From Pseudomonas marginalis (lineage in GTDB: Bacteria; Pseudomonadota; Gammaproteobacteria; Pseudomonadales; Pseudomonadaceae), in the NCBI RefSeq assembly GCF_900105325.1, contig NZ_FNSU01000003.1, forward strand, positions 3,038,001 to 3,102,000: a stretch of 64,000 bases of DNA, given 5' to 3'. This document shows positions 62,953 through 64,000 of the stretch, piece after piece. The notes beneath the pieces are model-generated. The model saw only the letters and a list, made by a program, of their open reading frames with translations. It was not told where the DNA came from and did not search any database. Both the position numbers and the translations under genes were made by a program. How positions within the stretch are numbered: position 1 is the first letter of the stretch; each line of letters opens with the position of its first letter.

Positions 62953-63921
62953 GTGACGGACCCGAATAAACTGCGCCCCCATGAGCTGGCTCATGAGGTG
63001 TTGCAAGACACGGCTATGGACCAGGCCCTCGACTGGCTGATCGTCTTGCAGTGCCCAGCGCCCGGGCAGCGGGCCGAGTTCGAAGCCTGGCTGGCCCAAG
63101 ACCCCGCCCACGTCCACGCCTTCGGCAAGGCCCAGGCCGCCTGGGGTGGCGCGCCGGTACACAGCGCCGCCGTCGCCCTGGCCGCGCCGCGCAAACCCAG
63201 GGGCTGGCGCCGGATCAAGCCGCACTGGAAACCGCTGGCCACCGCCGCCGTGCTGTTGATCGGCCTGTTCAGCTTCAGCAACCTGCCGGTACGCCTGCAA
63301 GCCGACCATCTCACGGTGGTGGGCGAACGCCAGCGCCTGCAATTGGACGATGGCTCGAAAGTGTTGCTGAACACCAATTCGGCGTTTTCCAGCAGCATCA
63401 AGGACCACCAGCGCATCGTCCGCCTGTACCAGGGCGAAGCCTTTTTCGAAATCATGCCCGGCCATGGCCTGCCCCTGGAAATCGACGCCGGCCCCGTGCG
63501 CGCCAGCGTGCGTGATACCGCCTTCGCCGTGCGCTACCTCAACGGCGAAGCCCAGGTGCAGGTGCAGCGCGGCGATGTCGACCTGAGCAACACCTTCGAC
63601 GATGCCCGCGTGCGCCTGAGTGCCGGCGAAAGCATCCGCATCGGGCCCAAGGGCTTTGGCCAACCGGCCCGGCTGGATGCCAGCAAGGACCTGGCCTGGG
63701 TGCAAGGCCGGCTGATTTTCGAAAACTGCCCGATGAGCGAAGTGCTCGCCGAGCTGCGTCGCTACTACCCCGGCTGGATCGTCAACACCAACGACAAGCT
63801 CGCCAGCGTTGCCGTCACCGGCAACTACCGCCTCGACCAACCCCTGGATGTGGTGCGCTCCCTGGCCCACATCACCTCAGCCACATTGTCGGAATACCCC
63901 GCGCTGGTGATTTTGAACTAA
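62953..63921 (+). CDS. FecR-family anti-sigma factor
   Basis: FecR proteins span the inner membrane, receive a signal from a TonB receptor and control the adjacent sigma factor. The 322-residue product starts with GTG at 62953, with GAGGA upstream. The cytoplasmic N-terminal domain has the family pattern ALDWLIVLQCPAPGQRAEFE and AWLAQDPAHVHAF. One helix lies near 93-110. The periplasmic domain has the signature LDDGSKVLLNTNSAFS, then FDDARVRLSAGESIRIG. It is followed by a Fur-like site at the window edge. Confidence 0.92.
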   Translation: MTDPNKLRPHELAHEVLQDTAMDQALDWLIVLQCPAPGQRAEFEAWLAQDPAHVHAFGKAQAAWGGAPVHSAAVALAAPRKPRGWRRIKPHWKPLATAAVLLIGLFSFSNLPVRLQADHLTVVGERQRLQLDDGSKVLLNTNSAFSSSIKDHQRIVRLYQGEAFFEIMPGHGLPLEIDAGPVRASVRDTAFAVRYLNGEAQVQVQRGDVDLSNTFDDARVRLSAGESIRIGPKGFGQPARLDASKDLAWVQGRLIFENCPMSEVLAELRRYYPGWIVNTNDKLASVAVTGNYRLDQPLDVVRSLAHITSATLSEYPALVILN

Positions 63922-63922
63922 A

Positions 63923-63937
63923 TGAGAATTATTTTTA
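63923..63937 (+). promoter_or_regulatory. Second Fur-like site at the right edge
   Basis: TGAGAATTATTTTTA matches 12 of 15 positions of the TGATAAT-N-ATTATCA form of the Fur site, two bases after the FecR stop. It probably controls a TonB-dependent receptor gene beyond the window. Confidence 0.6.
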
Positions 63938-64000
63938 CTCGATAGCCTTCGGCGGTACGTCTCGTCTTAGCCAATGCAACTGATTCCTATTTGGTTCGGT

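Overview
The window is chromosomal DNA of a Pseudomonas of the fluorescens group. This is inferred from high GC, strong third-position G/C bias, the MvaT, GtrS/GltR and OprD families, Entner-Doudoroff genes, and several families of Pseudomonas REP palindromes. No phage genes, integrase, CRISPR array, rRNA or tRNA was found. Nearly all of it is core genome. The gene order is a mosaic of blocks that, from memory, are separate in P. aeruginosa PAO1: the aspS-ruv-tol block, the secA-argJ block, the pct/mvaT/pykA/fumarase block and the edd-gap block.

Layout. 1-6880 (minus strand): yebC, ruvC-ruvA-ruvB, then ybgC-tolQ-tolR-tolA-tolB; tolB is cut by the window edge. 7016-12038: aspS, an FmdB zinc ribbon, a ribbon-helix-helix protein, Dps, a four-helix membrane protein ending in a cold-shock domain (plus strand), slyX and a HIT protein. 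12775-15717: OprD porin, MscS channel, YajQ. 15841-19419 (plus): a PanE-like reductase, a PAS-containing sensor kinase and a PduO-type cobalamin adenosyltransferase. 19549-25339: a Nudix/ThiE fusion, argJ and secA on minus, with dciA diverging on plus. 25344-32715: a HerA-like ATPase, an amino-acid-type chemoreceptor, a glycosyltransferase/DUF2334 pair, a small acidic protein, purU and mvaT.

32805-43713: sbcB on minus, then a tightly overlapping plus-strand operon (RDD, SpoIIM-like, DUF4129, DUF4350, MoxR ATPase, DUF58) that looks like an uncharacterised membrane-associated machine, followed by a PilZ protein, a lipoprotein and pykA. 43812-47265: enoyl-CoA hydratase, a ferredoxin-type reductase, class I fumarase. 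47487-52068: a sensor kinase/sigma-54 activator pair and a KgtP-type 2-oxoglutarate permease. The permease is preceded by a clear -24/-12 promoter and two 16-bp activator sites, so the three genes form a readable nutrient-sensing circuit.

52124-55868: a membrane protein with four internal repeats, a flavin reductase-like protein, a REP/MITE cluster, small proteins and an AraC regulator with paired operator-like repeats. 55932-62160: gtrS, gltR, glk and edd (minus) diverge from gapA (plus) across two TTGT-N7-ACAA HexR-type operators; this is the glucose uptake and Entner-Doudoroff module. 62360-end: an ECF sigma factor and FecR-type anti-sigma factor behind a Fur box, with a second Fur-like site leading off the right edge, probably to a TonB receptor.

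The most unusual items are the MoxR/DUF58/SpoIIM/RDD operon, the membrane-tethered cold-shock domain protein, the sigma-54 control region of the 2-oxoglutarate permease, and a 156-bp MITE carrying its own REP pair that inserted inside an older REP and left a target duplication.
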